This document shows positions 37,452 to 46,976 of a stretch of DNA of 64,000 bases, piece after piece. A program made the position numbers and the translations under genes. Within the stretch, counting starts at the first letter, position 1. Each line of letters opens with the position of its first letter. The notes beneath the pieces are model-generated. The model had not been told where the DNA came from. It was given only the letters and a program-made list of their open reading frames with translations, and ran no database searches. The DNA comes from Arthrobacter crystallopoietes (GTDB lineage Bacteria > Actinomycetota > Actinomycetes > Actinomycetales > Micrococcaceae): the NCBI RefSeq assembly GCF_002849715.1, contig NZ_CP018863.1, positions 1,550,001 to 1,614,000 on the forward strand. Reading direction: 5' to 3'.

Positions 37452-38975
37452 TCACTTCCTGTCCAGATCGCGAGTGGCTGGGCCTTCCAGCACGGCGCCG
37501 TCGGCGCTGAAACGTGAGCCGTGCAACGGACAGTCCCAGGTGCATTCGGCATCGTTCCAGGACAGCACGCCGCCCAGATGTGTGCAGACGGCGCTCACCC
37601 GCCGGGTAGTTCCGTCCACGGTACTCACACCCACCGGCCGGGCGTTGTCCCGGACCACCGTGCCCTGGCCTTCCGGCGGCGCCGTTTCCGAGGTGCGGAC
37701 CAGTCCGCTGAGCCAGCCGCTCACCAGCTCCACCCCGACGGACGCGTTGGTCTGCACTGTGGAGAAGGCATCCTGCGGGGCCACCCGCGTCTTGTACAGC
37801 TCTCTGGCCCAGGGCTTGGCCCCCTCAAGGATCAGTGAGGTCAGCGACAGCGCGGCCGCCACCGAATTGGTCATGCCCCACTTGTTGTAGCCGGTGGCCA
37901 CATAGATGCGGTCCTCCGCGAAGGACAGCTTGCCCACATAGGGCACGGCACCGGCCGGTTCATAGTCCTGCGCGGACCAGCTGTGCGTCAGTTCGGCGCC
38001 GGGGAAGGTGTTCTGTGTCCAGCGGACCAGATCTTCCAGCTGTCCTTTGGTGTGGTGCTGCCGGCCGACACTGTGTCCGTTGCCGCCCACAATCAGGACC
38101 TGCCGGCCGGCATTTTCGGCAGTGCGCAGGGACCTGGCGGGGGAATCGATCGACAGGTACATGCCCTCGGGAATCTGCCCGGGCACTGTGAACGCCGTGG
38201 CATAGGACCGTTGAGGCTTGAGCAAACCGAAATGGCCGCCTCGGTTCAGGATGGGCGTGCCCGTGGCCAGGACGACGTGGTCCGCGGTGACCTGGCCGGC
38301 CTCCGCATGGACGGTCAGTTTGCGGCCCGCGCTGCCGCCGGCACCTTGCTTGGATCCGGACGTTCCCCGGGTGCCGGTGACGTTGGTGACGCGTACCCGT
38401 TCTACCAGAACGCCGCCCCGTTCGCGCAGTTCCATGGCGAGCCCGGCGAGCACCTGAAGCGGGTGGATCTGGGCCTGGTCCGGCAGCCGGATGGCACCGG
38501 CGATCGGAAAGGGCAGCTCCGCGACGGTGTCCACGAACTCGACTCCGAGGCCGGCCTCGGCGCTGGCCTCCAGCTCCTTTTTGAGGTCTTCGATGCCTTT
38601 TCCCGTGTTGGCGTAGGTGTAGGCATCACGGCGCTGGTAGTCGATTCCGTGCTCCTCGCAGAAGCGCAGGAGCCAGGACTGACCTTCGCGCTGGGCGTCC
38701 ACATAGGCGCGCGCCGTCTCGGCGCCGTGGTGGGAAGTAATGCCGGACATCTGGCGGCCCTGCAACAGGGAGACCTTCGCCGTGGTGTTGCCGGTGGTGA
38801 CGGCCCCGGTGCTGCGGGCCTCCAGTACGGCTACCCGGTGCCCGGCCCGCGCCAGCAGGACCGCCGTGGTCAAACCGGTAATGCCGGCACCGACAATCAC
38901 ACTGTCATATTCGGCGCCGGGCTCGTAGGAATCCGAGGCGATGTCCGGCGCCGTGTCTAGCCAAAGGGATTTCAT
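37452..38975 (-). CDS. FAD-dependent oxidoreductase with C-terminal Rieske domain
   Basis: A 507-residue protein. An N-terminal DAO-type FAD domain begins near residue 22 with SVIVGAGITGLTTAVLLARAG. The C-terminal 95 or so residues form a Rieske [2Fe-2S] domain with ligands in CTHLGG and CPLHGSRF. Fusions of this type occur in bacteria, often annotated as FAD-dependent oxidoreductase with Rieske domain; substrate is unknown. ATG 38975 has AAAGGATCACC upstream. The long frame beyond it overlaps the divergent hydrolase gene and is not coding. The last codons are LDRK. Confidence 0.9.
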   Translation of the reverse strand: MKSLWLDTAPDIASDSYEPGAEYDSVIVGAGITGLTTAVLLARAGHRVAVLEARSTGAVTTGNTTAKVSLLQGRQMSGITSHHGAETARAYVDAQREGQSWLLRFCEEHGIDYQRRDAYTYANTGKGIEDLKKELEASAEAGLGVEFVDTVAELPFPIAGAIRLPDQAQIHPLQVLAGLAMELRERGGVLVERVRVTNVTGTRGTSGSKQGAGGSAGRKLTVHAEAGQVTADHVVLATGTPILNRGGHFGLLKPQRSYATAFTVPGQIPEGMYLSIDSPARSLRTAENAGRQVLIVGGNGHSVGRQHHTKGQLEDLVRWTQNTFPGAELTHSWSAQDYEPAGAVPYVGKLSFAEDRIYVATGYNKWGMTNSVAAALSLTSLILEGAKPWARELYKTRVAPQDAFSTVQTNASVGVELVSGWLSGLVRTSETAPPEGQGTVVRDNARPVGVSTVDGTTRRVSAVCTHLGGVLSWNDAECTWDCPLHGSRFSADGAVLEGPATRDLDRK

Positions 38976-39092
38976 GGTGATCCTTTCCGCTGCTAACTCC
39001 ACCCCACCTTGTTGCATGGCTTCCGTCAAGAGATCAGTAAGCTTACTTTCAATACTGACCGCAAAAGAGGTTTCGGGAGGCCGGGCTACGTT

Positions 39093-39656
39093 ATGAATAC
39101 TGCTGTACTGATCATCGATATGCAGAACGCCTACTTCGAGGATCCCGCCCTCGGAGAACGGCGGGGGCAGTTGGTCGATGCCTGCAACCAGCTCATCGGA
39201 CAGGCGGAAAAGGCTTCGGTTCCCGTGTTGATGGTGTGCACCGAACACGAGCGGGATAAATCCACCTGGACCCTGAGCATGCTCGAGGACGACCAAGGCT
39301 TCATCTTCTCCGGCAGTGAGCAGGCCGGATTCCTCCCGGGATTGCGGTACGAGAACCTGCCGCGGATGGTCAAGACACGGGACAGCGCCTTCCAGGGCAC
39401 CGACCTGCTGCTGCGGCTGCGCAATTTCGGAGCCACGCAGTTGGTGCTGGCCGGCGTTTCCATCCACAACTGCGTGGCCCAGACCGCGGCTGATGCCTTT
39501 GCAAACAACTTCAAGGTGGCCTTCGCCGCCGATGCCATGGCCTCGAACAAGGACGACTACGGACACATGGTGCGCAAGGTGCTCAGCGAGGAGTACCGCC
39601 AGCCCATCCTCGATGCGGCAGGAGTGGACCGGCTGCTGGCCGGCGGGGAAGCGTAG
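39093..39656 (+). CDS. Isochorismatase-like cysteine hydrolase
   Basis: A 187-residue hydrolase of the isochorismatase/nicotinamidase fold. The catalytic Asp is in VLIIDMQNAYF (residue 9 or 10), a Lys in KTRDSAF, and the Cys in SIHNCVAQTAADA with the preceding cis-peptide region (VLAGVS). Substrates in the family range from isochorismate to nicotinamide and N-carbamoyl amides. ATG 39093 is chosen because the fold begins there; GGGAGG lies 12 bp upstream. It is divergent from the Rieske-FAD gene. Confidence 0.87.
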   Translation: MNTAVLIIDMQNAYFEDPALGERRGQLVDACNQLIGQAEKASVPVLMVCTEHERDKSTWTLSMLEDDQGFIFSGSEQAGFLPGLRYENLPRMVKTRDSAFQGTDLLLRLRNFGATQLVLAGVSIHNCVAQTAADAFANNFKVAFAADAMASNKDDYGHMVRKVLSEEYRQPILDAAGVDRLLAGGEA

Positions 39657-39736
39657 GTCCGCACCAGACTATGGTCTGCGGCCCAAATGCTCAGTAGCCT
39701 GAGACTCGACGCCAACTACTGCAGGAGGTAACGGAC

Positions 39737-39979
39737 ATGGACCAGGAAATCCACCGACGGATCGAAGAGCTGATCGAAGAGGAGCAGCTGCTCCGCGAGG
39801 GCGGCACCGTGGACAACGAGCAGGCAGAGGCCCGGGCCAGGGAGCTGGCGCGGCTGGAAGAACAGCTGGACCAGTGCTGGGATCTGCTGCGCCAGCGCAG
39901 GGCCAAGCGCCGTGCCGGCGAAGACCCTGATGAGGCCCAGGCTCGCCCGGTTGAGGAAGTGGAGGGTTACCGCCAGTAG
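39737..39979 (+). CDS. DUF2630 family protein
   Basis: An 80-residue, strongly charged, mostly helical protein. IHRRIEELIEEEQLLRE at the start and QCWDLLRQRRAKRRAGED near residues 46-63 match the DUF2630 family of actinobacteria, whose function is not known. It has no membrane segment. ATG 39737 has GGAGG 8-9 bp upstream. It lies between the hydrolase and MBL-fold genes, with 38 bp to the latter. Confidence 0.88.
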   Translation: MDQEIHRRIEELIEEEQLLREGGTVDNEQAEARARELARLEEQLDQCWDLLRQRRAKRRAGEDPDEAQARPVEEVEGYRQ

Positions 39980-40017
39980 CACTGGCCAGGGAACTCACGG
40001 GGCGGCATGGTGGAGGC

Positions 40018-40788
40018 ATGGCTAAATTTGCGCTCACCCACATCGGCGGTCCCACGGCCTTTTTCAAGCTCGGCGGCTGGACCTTCCTGACTGACCCGAC
40101 CTTCGACCCGCCCCGGGAGTATCCCAGCCCGGCCGGAACCTTGGTGAAGACGACCGGCCCCGCCGTCGAACTCGCTGACCTGCCCGGCGTGGATGTCGTC
40201 CTGCTGTCCCATGATGAGCACGCCGACAACCTCGACAATTCCGGCCGCCAATTGGTCGAATCCGGCCCATACCCCGTTTTCGGTACGCCTGAGGCCGCCG
40301 GACGCATACCAACCATCACGGGCTTGTCGCCCTGGCAGGAGACCACCCTGCAGGCCGCCGGCAAGCAGGACCTCACCATTACGGCCGTTCCAGCCCGTCA
40401 CGGTCCGGAAGGCTGCGAACCCGTCACGGGCACGGTGACCGGATTCGTGCTCTCCGGAGCCGACCTGCCCACCGTTTACGTCAGTGGCGACAATGCTTCG
40501 GTGGGCGTGGTGGGCGCCATCGCCGACCGCTTCGCTCCGGTGGACGTGGCCGTGCTCTTCACCGGCGCGGCGCGGGCCGGGATTTTCGACAACGCTCCGC
40601 TGACCCTCACAGCCGAGGCCGCGGCCGAGGCGGCGGCGAAGCTCCGCACGCCGGCGGTCGTGCCGGTCCACGCCGAGGGATGGATGCACTTCAGCGAAGG
40701 CCATGGCGAGCTCCGCAAGGAGTTCGAGGTCAAGGGTCTCGGGGACCAGTTGCGCATCCCGATCCCGGGACAGGAACTCGTTCTCTAA
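40018..40788 (+). CDS. MBL-fold metallo-hydrolase (UlaG-like)
   Basis: A 256-residue protein with the metallo-beta-lactamase fold. It starts MAKFALTHIGGPTAFFKLGG, with WTFLTDPTFDPP following. The metal motif reads LLSHDEHADNLD, that is, H-x-x-H-x-D-x-x-D and not the classic HxHxDH, so the first two ligands are altered. Later segments VPARHGPEG, VSGDN and VPVHAEGW supply the remaining likely ligands. Such lactonase-like proteins hydrolyse varied substrates. ATG 40018 has GTGGAGG upstream. A very strong hairpin follows the stop. Confidence 0.85.
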   Translation: MAKFALTHIGGPTAFFKLGGWTFLTDPTFDPPREYPSPAGTLVKTTGPAVELADLPGVDVVLLSHDEHADNLDNSGRQLVESGPYPVFGTPEAAGRIPTITGLSPWQETTLQAAGKQDLTITAVPARHGPEGCEPVTGTVTGFVLSGADLPTVYVSGDNASVGVVGAIADRFAPVDVAVLFTGAARAGIFDNAPLTLTAEAAAEAAAKLRTPAVVPVHAEGWMHFSEGHGELRKEFEVKGLGDQLRIPIPGQELVL

Positions 40789-40800
40789 GCAAGAAAGTAC

Positions 40801-40848
40801 GACGCCGGCACCTGGGTTCCGCAATAACGGAACCCAGGTGCCGGCGTC
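40801..40848. terminator. Perfect 21-bp stem terminator between MBL and ku genes
   Basis: GACGCCGGCACCTGGGTTCC (40801-40820), plus G at 40821, pairs without mismatch to 40828-40848 around the loop CAATAA. It lies between convergent genes, 12 bp after the MBL stop and 12 bp from the ku stop, and can act in both directions. T-tracts are weak (TCGTTAG). Confidence 0.8.
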
Positions 40849-40860
40849 GTTAGCTTCTCG

Positions 40861-41793
40861 CTAGGCGCCCTTTTTCGCCTTGGTTTTCGACGAGGACGCC
40901 TTGGAAGCGGACTTCGTGGCCGGTTTTTCCTTGGCCTCCTCCGACTTCGCGGAAGACTTGGAGGTGGATTTGGCGGCGGCTTTGGGCTTGGATTCCGCCG
41001 GTTTCTTGCCTTCGCGGTTCTTCTCGACGCTGCGGCGCAGGGCCTCCATCAGGTCCAGGACCTTGCCGCCTTCCGCCTCGCCCTCTTCGCCGAAGGTCGC
41101 CTCGGTGTCCAGGGTTTCGCCCTGCTCGAGCTTGGCCTCGATGAGCGTGCGCAGCTGCTCCTGGTACTCGTCCGTGAAGTCCTCGGGCTTGAAGTCGCTG
41201 GAGAAGGATTCCACCAGGGCCGCGGACATTTCGCGTTCCTTCGCGGAAACGCGCACGTCTTCCTCGAGCGCGGGGAACGCGGCCTCGCGGACCTCGTCTT
41301 CCCAGAGCAGCGTCTGCAGCATCAGCACGTCGCCGCGGACGCGCAGCGCGGCCAGCCGGGTCTTCTGCCGCAGCGCGAACTTCACCACCGCGGTCCGGTC
41401 CGTGTCCTCCAGCGTCCGGCGCAGCAGCACATAGGCCTTGGTCGACTTGGAATCCGGCTCCAGGTAATAGCTGCGGTCGAACATGATCGGATCGATCTGG
41501 TCGCTGGGGACAAACTCCACCACGTCGATCTCGCGGTTCTTCTCCACCGGCAGCGAGTCCAGGTCCTCGTCCGTGAGTACCACGGTCTGCTCGCCGTCGT
41601 CGTACGCCTTGTCGATGTCCTTGTACTCGACAATTTCCCCGCACACCTCGCAGCGGCGCTGGTACCGGATCCGCCCGCCGTCCTTCTCGTGGACCTGGTG
41701 CAGCTTGATGTCATGGTCTTCCGTGGCGCTGTAAAGCTTGACCGGGACGTTGACCAGGCCGAAAGCGACAGCCCCTTTCCAGATGGCTCTCAT
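40861..41793 (-). CDS. ku: Non-homologous end joining protein Ku
   Basis: This 310-residue bacterial Ku homodimer binds DNA ends and recruits LigD. It begins MRAIWKGAVAFGLVNVPVKL, the family signature, with the Ku bridge region in the middle (DVVEFVPSDQIDP, SYYLEPD). The last 55 residues form a Lys/Ala/Ser-rich basic tail, which in other Ku proteins aids DNA binding and end sliding. ATG 41793 is divergent from ligD with a 69-bp shared promoter gap, so the two repair genes are probably co-regulated. The pair is adjacent and complete. Confidence 0.96.
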   Translation of the reverse strand: MRAIWKGAVAFGLVNVPVKLYSATEDHDIKLHQVHEKDGGRIRYQRRCEVCGEIVEYKDIDKAYDDGEQTVVLTDEDLDSLPVEKNREIDVVEFVPSDQIDPIMFDRSYYLEPDSKSTKAYVLLRRTLEDTDRTAVVKFALRQKTRLAALRVRGDVLMLQTLLWEDEVREAAFPALEEDVRVSAKEREMSAALVESFSSDFKPEDFTDEYQEQLRTLIEAKLEQGETLDTEATFGEEGEAEGGKVLDLMEALRRSVEKNREGKKPAESKPKAAAKSTSKSSAKSEEAKEKPATKSASKASSSKTKAKKGA

Positions 41794-41862
41794 GGATCAA
41801 TACAACACCAAGCATGCTGGCAATTACTAGCCATCGGCCACAATATTGGCGAGACTAACCCT

Positions 41863-44406
41863 ATGGCCCAGACAAGCTCCAGCCAGCGCCAGCTGGTCAC
41901 GGTGGACGGACACCGGCTGAAGCTGACGAGCCTGGACAAGGTGATTTACCCCGAAACCGGGACCATCAAGGCCGAAGTGCTGGACTATTACTCGCGGATC
42001 GCCGAGTACCTCATTCCGCATGCCGCGCACCGGCCGGTCACCCGCAAGCGCTGGGTCAACGGGGTGGGCACGGCGGACAAACCCGGGGAGGTGTTCTTCC
42101 AGAAGAACCTGGAGGAACACGCCCCGTCCTGGGTCAAGAGCCACGCGATCGAGCACAAGAGCGGGACCAATGTGTACCCGATGGTCAACGATCTGGCCAC
42201 GCTCACCTGGCTGGCGCAGATCTCGGCGCTGGAGATCCACGTGCCGCAGTGGAAGTTCGGGCCGCGGGGCAAGATGAACAATCCGGACCGGCTGGTACTG
42301 GACCTGGACCCGGGGGAGGGCGCCGGCCTGGCCGAATGCGCCGAGGTGGCACGGCTGGTCCGGGCCGTGCTGACCGGGATGGGGCTGGATCCGCGGCCGG
42401 TCACCAGCGGCTCCAAGGGCATCCATCTGTACGCCGCGCTGGACGGAAAGCAGACCTCGGAGGAGGTGTCCGCCGTCGCGCACGAACTGGCGCGCGTGCT
42501 GGAGGCGGACCACAAGGATCTGGTGGTCAGCGACATGAAAAAGACGCTGCGCCGGGGCAAGGTCCTGCTGGACTGGAGCCAGAACCACTGGAACAAGACC
42601 ACCATCACCCCCTATTCGCTGCGCGGCCGCGCCCATCCGATGGTGGCCGCGCCGCGCACCTGGGAGGAACTCGACGACCCGGACCTGGCGCACCTGGACT
42701 TTCTGCAGGTGCTGGAGCGCGTCGGCGAGCTCGGGGACCTGCTCGAGGGCATGGGTTCCGGGACCGCGGACGAGGAATCGCTGGCCGAGGCCATGGAGGA
42801 AGCCGGGGAGCAGGCAGGGGAGGACCAGACAAACAACGACGGCGGTGCGCGCCGCGGCGGGCCGGCGCACGGTTCCGACCGGTTCACCAAGTACCGGTCC
42901 ATGCGCGACCCGGCCAAAACGGCCGAGCCCGTCCCCGAGGCTCCGCCGGTGGACCGCGGCGGCAACACGTTTGTGATCCAGGAGCACCACGCCCGGCGGC
43001 TGCACTACGATTTCCGGCTGGAGCGCGAAGGGGTGCTGGTGTCGTGGGCCGTGCCGAAGGGGCCGCCCACCAGCCCGGGCAAGAACCATCTGGCCGTCCA
43101 GACCGAGGACCACCCGCTGGAATACGGCAGCTTCGAAGGCACCATCGCCAAGGGCGAGTACGGCGCGGGCGAGGTCTACATCTGGGACTCGGGCACCTAT
43201 GACCTGGAGAAGTGGCGGGACGGCAAAGAGGTCATCGTCACCCTGCACGGCAAGGAGGGCGGCGGGCTCAGCAAGGACGGCGGACCCGAGGCGCCGCGGC
43301 GCTACGCCCTGATCCACACCGGCGGGGAAAAGGGCGAGAACAACTGGCTGATGCACCTGATGAAGGACCAGAAGCCGGGGACCTACCGGAAGGGCACGCC
43401 GCACGAGCGCCAAGGCGATGACCTGGCCAAGGAGGTGGAGCCGGCGTTCATCAAGCCCATGCTGGCAACGCAGGGCTCCGCCGCGGACATCACCGCTGAA
43501 CACCAGTGGGCGTTCGAGATGAAGTGGGACGGCATCCGCGCCATCGCCATCATCGAGGACCGTGGCGTGCGGCTGATCAGCCGCAACGGCAACGACCTTA
43601 CCGCCGGCTACCCGGAACTGGCGGACCTGCCGGACCGGGTGCACGCGGAAACGGCCGTGCTGGACGGGGAAATCGTGGCCCTTAACAAGGCCGGCCGCCC
43701 GGACTTCGGTCTCCTGCAAACCCGGATGAAGCTGACCAAGAAGCGCGAGATCGACCAGGCCGCAGCGCGGACCCCGGTCCACCTGATGCTCTTCGACCTG
43801 CTGCAGCTCGACGGCAAATCGCTGCTGGCGCTGGAATACTGCCAGCGCCGCGAGATACTGGCACAGGCCGTGGATGCCGGCGGCGACGGCCACGTCCAGG
43901 TGCCGCCGGACCTTGACACCTCGCTGCAGGAAGCCGTGGACACCAGCAAGGAACTCGGCCTTGAAGGTGTGATGGCCAAACGGGTAGACAGTACATACGC
44001 GGACGGACAGCGCTCAAGGAGTTGGATCAAGATCAAGAACCAGTTGACGCAGGAAGTGGTCATCGTGGGCTGGCGTCCCGGCAAGGGCAGCCGGGAACGC
44101 AAGATCGGCTCGCTGCTGGTGGCCATTCCGGACGGCGCGGACCTGCGTTACCTGGGCCGCGTCGGCTCCGGCCTGACCGAGCGGGACCTGGCGGCCGTGG
44201 GCGCGCGCCTGAAGAAGATGGCCCGCAAGACCCCGCCGCTGGACGACGTTCCCGCCGCGGACGCCTCGGACGCGCATTGGGTCCGGCCGGCCCTGGTAGG
44301 CGAGGTGCAGTTCAGCGAACGGACCGAGGCCGGCAAGCTCCGCCACCCCGTCTGGCGCGGCTTCCGGCCGGATAAGAAACCGTCCGACGTCGTGGTCGAG
44401 GTCTGA
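41863..44406 (+). CDS. ligD: Multifunctional ATP-dependent DNA ligase LigD
   Basis: LigD (847 residues) repairs double-strand breaks with Ku. The order is polymerase, phosphoesterase, ligase, as in mycobacteria. The primase-polymerase domain (about residues 15-300) has VLDLDPGEG near 146 with the catalytic aspartates. The 3'-phosphoesterase domain shows HHARRLHYDFRLE near 375. The ligase domain has EMKWDGIRA near 552 with the nucleotidyl-accepting lysine, and GVMAKRVDSTY. An acidic linker lies near 300-345. ATG 41863 is taken as the start; the frame extends upstream into ku but reads as non-coding there. Confidence 0.96.
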   Translation: MAQTSSSQRQLVTVDGHRLKLTSLDKVIYPETGTIKAEVLDYYSRIAEYLIPHAAHRPVTRKRWVNGVGTADKPGEVFFQKNLEEHAPSWVKSHAIEHKSGTNVYPMVNDLATLTWLAQISALEIHVPQWKFGPRGKMNNPDRLVLDLDPGEGAGLAECAEVARLVRAVLTGMGLDPRPVTSGSKGIHLYAALDGKQTSEEVSAVAHELARVLEADHKDLVVSDMKKTLRRGKVLLDWSQNHWNKTTITPYSLRGRAHPMVAAPRTWEELDDPDLAHLDFLQVLERVGELGDLLEGMGSGTADEESLAEAMEEAGEQAGEDQTNNDGGARRGGPAHGSDRFTKYRSMRDPAKTAEPVPEAPPVDRGGNTFVIQEHHARRLHYDFRLEREGVLVSWAVPKGPPTSPGKNHLAVQTEDHPLEYGSFEGTIAKGEYGAGEVYIWDSGTYDLEKWRDGKEVIVTLHGKEGGGLSKDGGPEAPRRYALIHTGGEKGENNWLMHLMKDQKPGTYRKGTPHERQGDDLAKEVEPAFIKPMLATQGSAADITAEHQWAFEMKWDGIRAIAIIEDRGVRLISRNGNDLTAGYPELADLPDRVHAETAVLDGEIVALNKAGRPDFGLLQTRMKLTKKREIDQAAARTPVHLMLFDLLQLDGKSLLALEYCQRREILAQAVDAGGDGHVQVPPDLDTSLQEAVDTSKELGLEGVMAKRVDSTYADGQRSRSWIKIKNQLTQEVVIVGWRPGKGSRERKIGSLLVAIPDGADLRYLGRVGSGLTERDLAAVGARLKKMARKTPPLDDVPAADASDAHWVRPALVGEVQFSERTEAGKLRHPVWRGFRPDKKPSDVVVEV

Positions 44407-44412
44407 ATCCGA

Positions 44413-44454
44413 CGCCCCGCACCACCGCGTGACGACACCGCCCCGCACCACCGC
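44413..44454 (+). repeat. 16-bp direct repeat pair between ligD and phosphoketolase
   Basis: CGCCCCGCACCACCGC occurs at 44413-44428 and again at 44439-44454, filling most of the 62-bp gap before the phosphoketolase ribosome site. The cause may be local duplication. Confidence 0.75.
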
Positions 44455-44468
44455 ACCAAGGAGGCTCC

Positions 44469-46874
44469 ATGACTGAGAACAATGCAGTGCTGACCACCAA
44501 CCCGGGCGCGGACCAGCGGAGCCTGGACGGCGTAGACCTGTGGTGGCGCGCGGCCAACTACCTCTCCGCCGGGCAGATCTACCTGCGCGACAATCCGCTG
44601 CTGCGCCGGCCGCTGGAACCGGAGGACGTGAAGGCGCGGCTGCTCGGGCACTGGGGCACGACGCCGGGGCTCAACTTTATCTACGCCCATCTGAACCGGG
44701 TGATCGCCGAACAGGACCAGGACGTCCTTTTCGTCACCGGGCCCGGCCATGGCGGCCCGGCCAACGTGGCCAACGCCTGGCTGGAGGGGACCTACTCGGA
44801 GATCTACACCCACGTGGGGCAGGACGAGGACGGACTGCGGGAACTGTTCAAGCAGTTCTCCTACCCCGGAGGCATCCCCAGCCATGCGGCACCGGAAACC
44901 CCCGGCTCCATCAATGAAGGCGGGGAGCTCGGCTACTCCCTGGCCCACGCCTTCGGCGCCGTGTTCGACAATCCGCAGCTGATCGCGGCCTGCGTCATCG
45001 GCGACGGCGAAGCGGAAACCGGGACGCTGGCCGCCAGCTGGCACTCGAGCTCGTTCCTCGACCCGGTGCAGGACGGCGCGGTGCTGCCCATCCTGCACCT
45101 GAACGGGTACAAGATCGCCAATCCCACCGTGCTGGCGCGGATGCCCGAGGAGCAGCTGGCCGCACTGCTGACCGGCTACGGGTACGAGCCCATCTTCGTC
45201 ACCGTGCAGGATGCGCGGGACACGGTGCGCGCCCACGAGGAATTCGCCCATGCCCTTGAGCGGGCCCTAAGCGGAATCCGGCAGATCCAGGAGAAATCCC
45301 GGTCGGATCAGGCAGCGCCGTCGGAATACGCCCCGCGCTGGCCGATGATCGTGCTGCGGTCGCCCAAGGGCTGGACCGGGCCCGAAGAGGTGGACGGCAA
45401 GCCGGTGGAGGGAACGTGGCGGGCGCATCAGGTGCCGCTGTCCGAGGTCCGGACCAACCCCGATCACCTGGCCCAGCTGCAGAGCTGGCTGCAGTCCTAC
45501 CGGCCGGACGAGCTTTTCGACGGCGAGGGCAGGCTGCGCGCGGAAATCGCCGGCCTCGCCCCGCAGGGCGACAAGCGGATGAGTGCCACGGCCTACGCCA
45601 ACGGAGGCCGGCTCCTGCAGGACCTGAAGCTGCCCGCCTACGGTGGGCACGCCGTCGTCGTTAATCAGCCGGGCACCGAGCGCGTGAGCCCGATGAAGAA
45701 TCTGGGGTCGTGGCTGCGCGAAGTGGTGCGGCTGAACCCGGAGAACTTCCGGATCTTCGGCCCGGACGAGACCGCGTCGAACCGGCTGCAAGACGTCTAC
45801 GAGGCCACGGACAAGGTCTGGCAGCAGCGGCTCGACGAGGTGGACGAGCATCTGGCCCGGGCCGGCCGGGTGATGGAAGTGCTCAGCGAAAACCTCTGCC
45901 AGGGCTGGCTCGAGGGCTACCTGCTGACCGGGCGGCACGGCGTTTTCAACTGCTACGAAGCGTTCGTGCACATTGTCGATTCCATGTTCAACCAGCACTC
46001 CAAGTGGCTGCAGGTGCACCGGGAACTGCCCTGGCGGCAGCCGGTCGCGTCGCTGAACTACCTGCTGTCCTCGCACGTCTGGCAGCAGGACCACAACGGC
46101 TTTTCGCACCAGGACCCGGGCTTCATCGACCACGTCATGAACAAGAAGCCCGAGGTGGTCCGGGTCTACCTGCCGCCGGATGCCAACACGCTGCTCGCCG
46201 TCACCGAGCACTGCCTGCGCTCCCGCGACTACGTCAACGTCATTGTCTGCGGGAAGCAGCCGTCGCTGACCTGGCTGGGCCCGGAGGATGCCCGGAACCA
46301 CTGCGAACGCGGGATTGGGGTCTGGGACTTCGCGGGCAGCGAGCGTCCCGGCGAGGAACCGGATGTGGTCCTCGGCTGCGCCGGCGACGTGCCCACCGTG
46401 GAGGCCGTGGCGGCGGCCGCACTGCTGCGCGAACAGATACCCGAGCTGAAGGTGCGGCTGGTCAACGTGGTGGACCTGATGCGCCTGCAGGACGCCAAGG
46501 AACATCCCCACGGCCTGGAGCACCGGGATTTCGACCGGCTGTTCACTACCGACAAGCCCATCATCTTCGCGTACCACGGCTACCCCTGGCTGCTCCACCG
46601 GCTGACGTACCGGCGAACCAACCATGACAATCTGCACGTCCGCGGCTACGTCGAGGAAGGAACCACCACCACTCCGTTCGACATGGCCATGATGAACCGC
46701 ATCGACCGCTACCAGCTGGCCATCGACGTCATCGACCGCGTGCCTTCCCTGGGTGCCTCGCGCACCGGACTCCGCCAACAGCTGCAGGATCTGCGCCTGC
46801 AGTCGCTGCGCCACACACGCGAATTCGGCGAGGACCCGGATGCTATCACCGAGTGGACGCTGCCGGCCCAATAA
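44469..46874 (+). CDS. Phosphoketolase (xylulose/fructose 6-phosphate)
   Basis: The 801-residue thiamine diphosphate enzyme splits xylulose 5-phosphate (and often fructose 6-phosphate) with phosphate to acetyl phosphate and an aldose phosphate. Signature segments are [17 protein letters not shown], the ThDP-binding region with GPGHGGPA and GDGEAETG, and the phosphoketolase motif [14 protein letters not shown]. The length is that of family members. ATG 44469 follows AAGGAGG. An acetate kinase or Pta gene to use acetyl phosphate is not in the window. Dual or single substrate use cannot be read by eye. The LacI gene follows. Confidence 0.95.
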   Translation: MTENNAVLTTNPGADQRSLDGVDLWWRAANYLSAGQIYLRDNPLLRRPLEPEDVKARLLGHWGTTPGLNFIYAHLNRVIAEQDQDVLFVTGPGHGGPANVANAWLEGTYSEIYTHVGQDEDGLRELFKQFSYPGGIPSHAAPETPGSINEGGELGYSLAHAFGAVFDNPQLIAACVIGDGEAETGTLAASWHSSSFLDPVQDGAVLPILHLNGYKIANPTVLARMPEEQLAALLTGYGYEPIFVTVQDARDTVRAHEEFAHALERALSGIRQIQEKSRSDQAAPSEYAPRWPMIVLRSPKGWTGPEEVDGKPVEGTWRAHQVPLSEVRTNPDHLAQLQSWLQSYRPDELFDGEGRLRAEIAGLAPQGDKRMSATAYANGGRLLQDLKLPAYGGHAVVVNQPGTERVSPMKNLGSWLREVVRLNPENFRIFGPDETASNRLQDVYEATDKVWQQRLDEVDEHLARAGRVMEVLSENLCQGWLEGYLLTGRHGVFNCYEAFVHIVDSMFNQHSKWLQVHRELPWRQPVASLNYLLSSHVWQQDHNGFSHQDPGFIDHVMNKKPEVVRVYLPPDANTLLAVTEHCLRSRDYVNVIVCGKQPSLTWLGPEDARNHCERGIGVWDFAGSERPGEEPDVVLGCAGDVPTVEAVAAAALLREQIPELKVRLVNVVDLMRLQDAKEHPHGLEHRDFDRLFTTDKPIIFAYHGYPWLLHRLTYRRTNHDNLHVRGYVEEGTTTTPFDMAMMNRIDRYQLAIDVIDRVPSLGASRTGLRQQLQDLRLQSLRHTREFGEDPDAITEWTLPAQ

Positions 46875-46888
46875 TTGTTAAAGGTTTC

Positions 46889-46942
46889 CGTAGCCTTACC
46901 CCTGTCAAATGAACCATGAATGGCTACGCTGTTAGCCAGGGG
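46889..46942 (+). promoter_or_regulatory. Nested inverted repeats upstream of the LacI gene
   Basis: CGTAGCC (46889-46895) pairs with GGCTACG (46922-46928). CCCCTG (46899-46904) pairs with CAGGGG (46937-46942). GGCTA (46922-46926) can instead pair with TAGCC (46933-46937). The alternatives are mutually exclusive, suggesting a terminator for the phosphoketolase, an operator, or an attenuator. Confidence 0.45.
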
Positions 46943-46976
46943 ATTAAATTCTGTTGGGGGAGAAGGCAGACGGACC

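Noticed and set aside
37452..39566. A 704-codon minus-strand frame including the Rieske-FAD gene
   Set aside because: The part beyond 38975 is antisense to the isochorismatase-like gene. ATG 38975 has a good ribosome site and starts the FAD domain correctly.
41689..41862. An N-terminal extension of LigD
   Set aside because: The upstream frame is antisense to the start of ku. The polymerase domain begins right after ATG 41863, and the divergent promoter must lie between.
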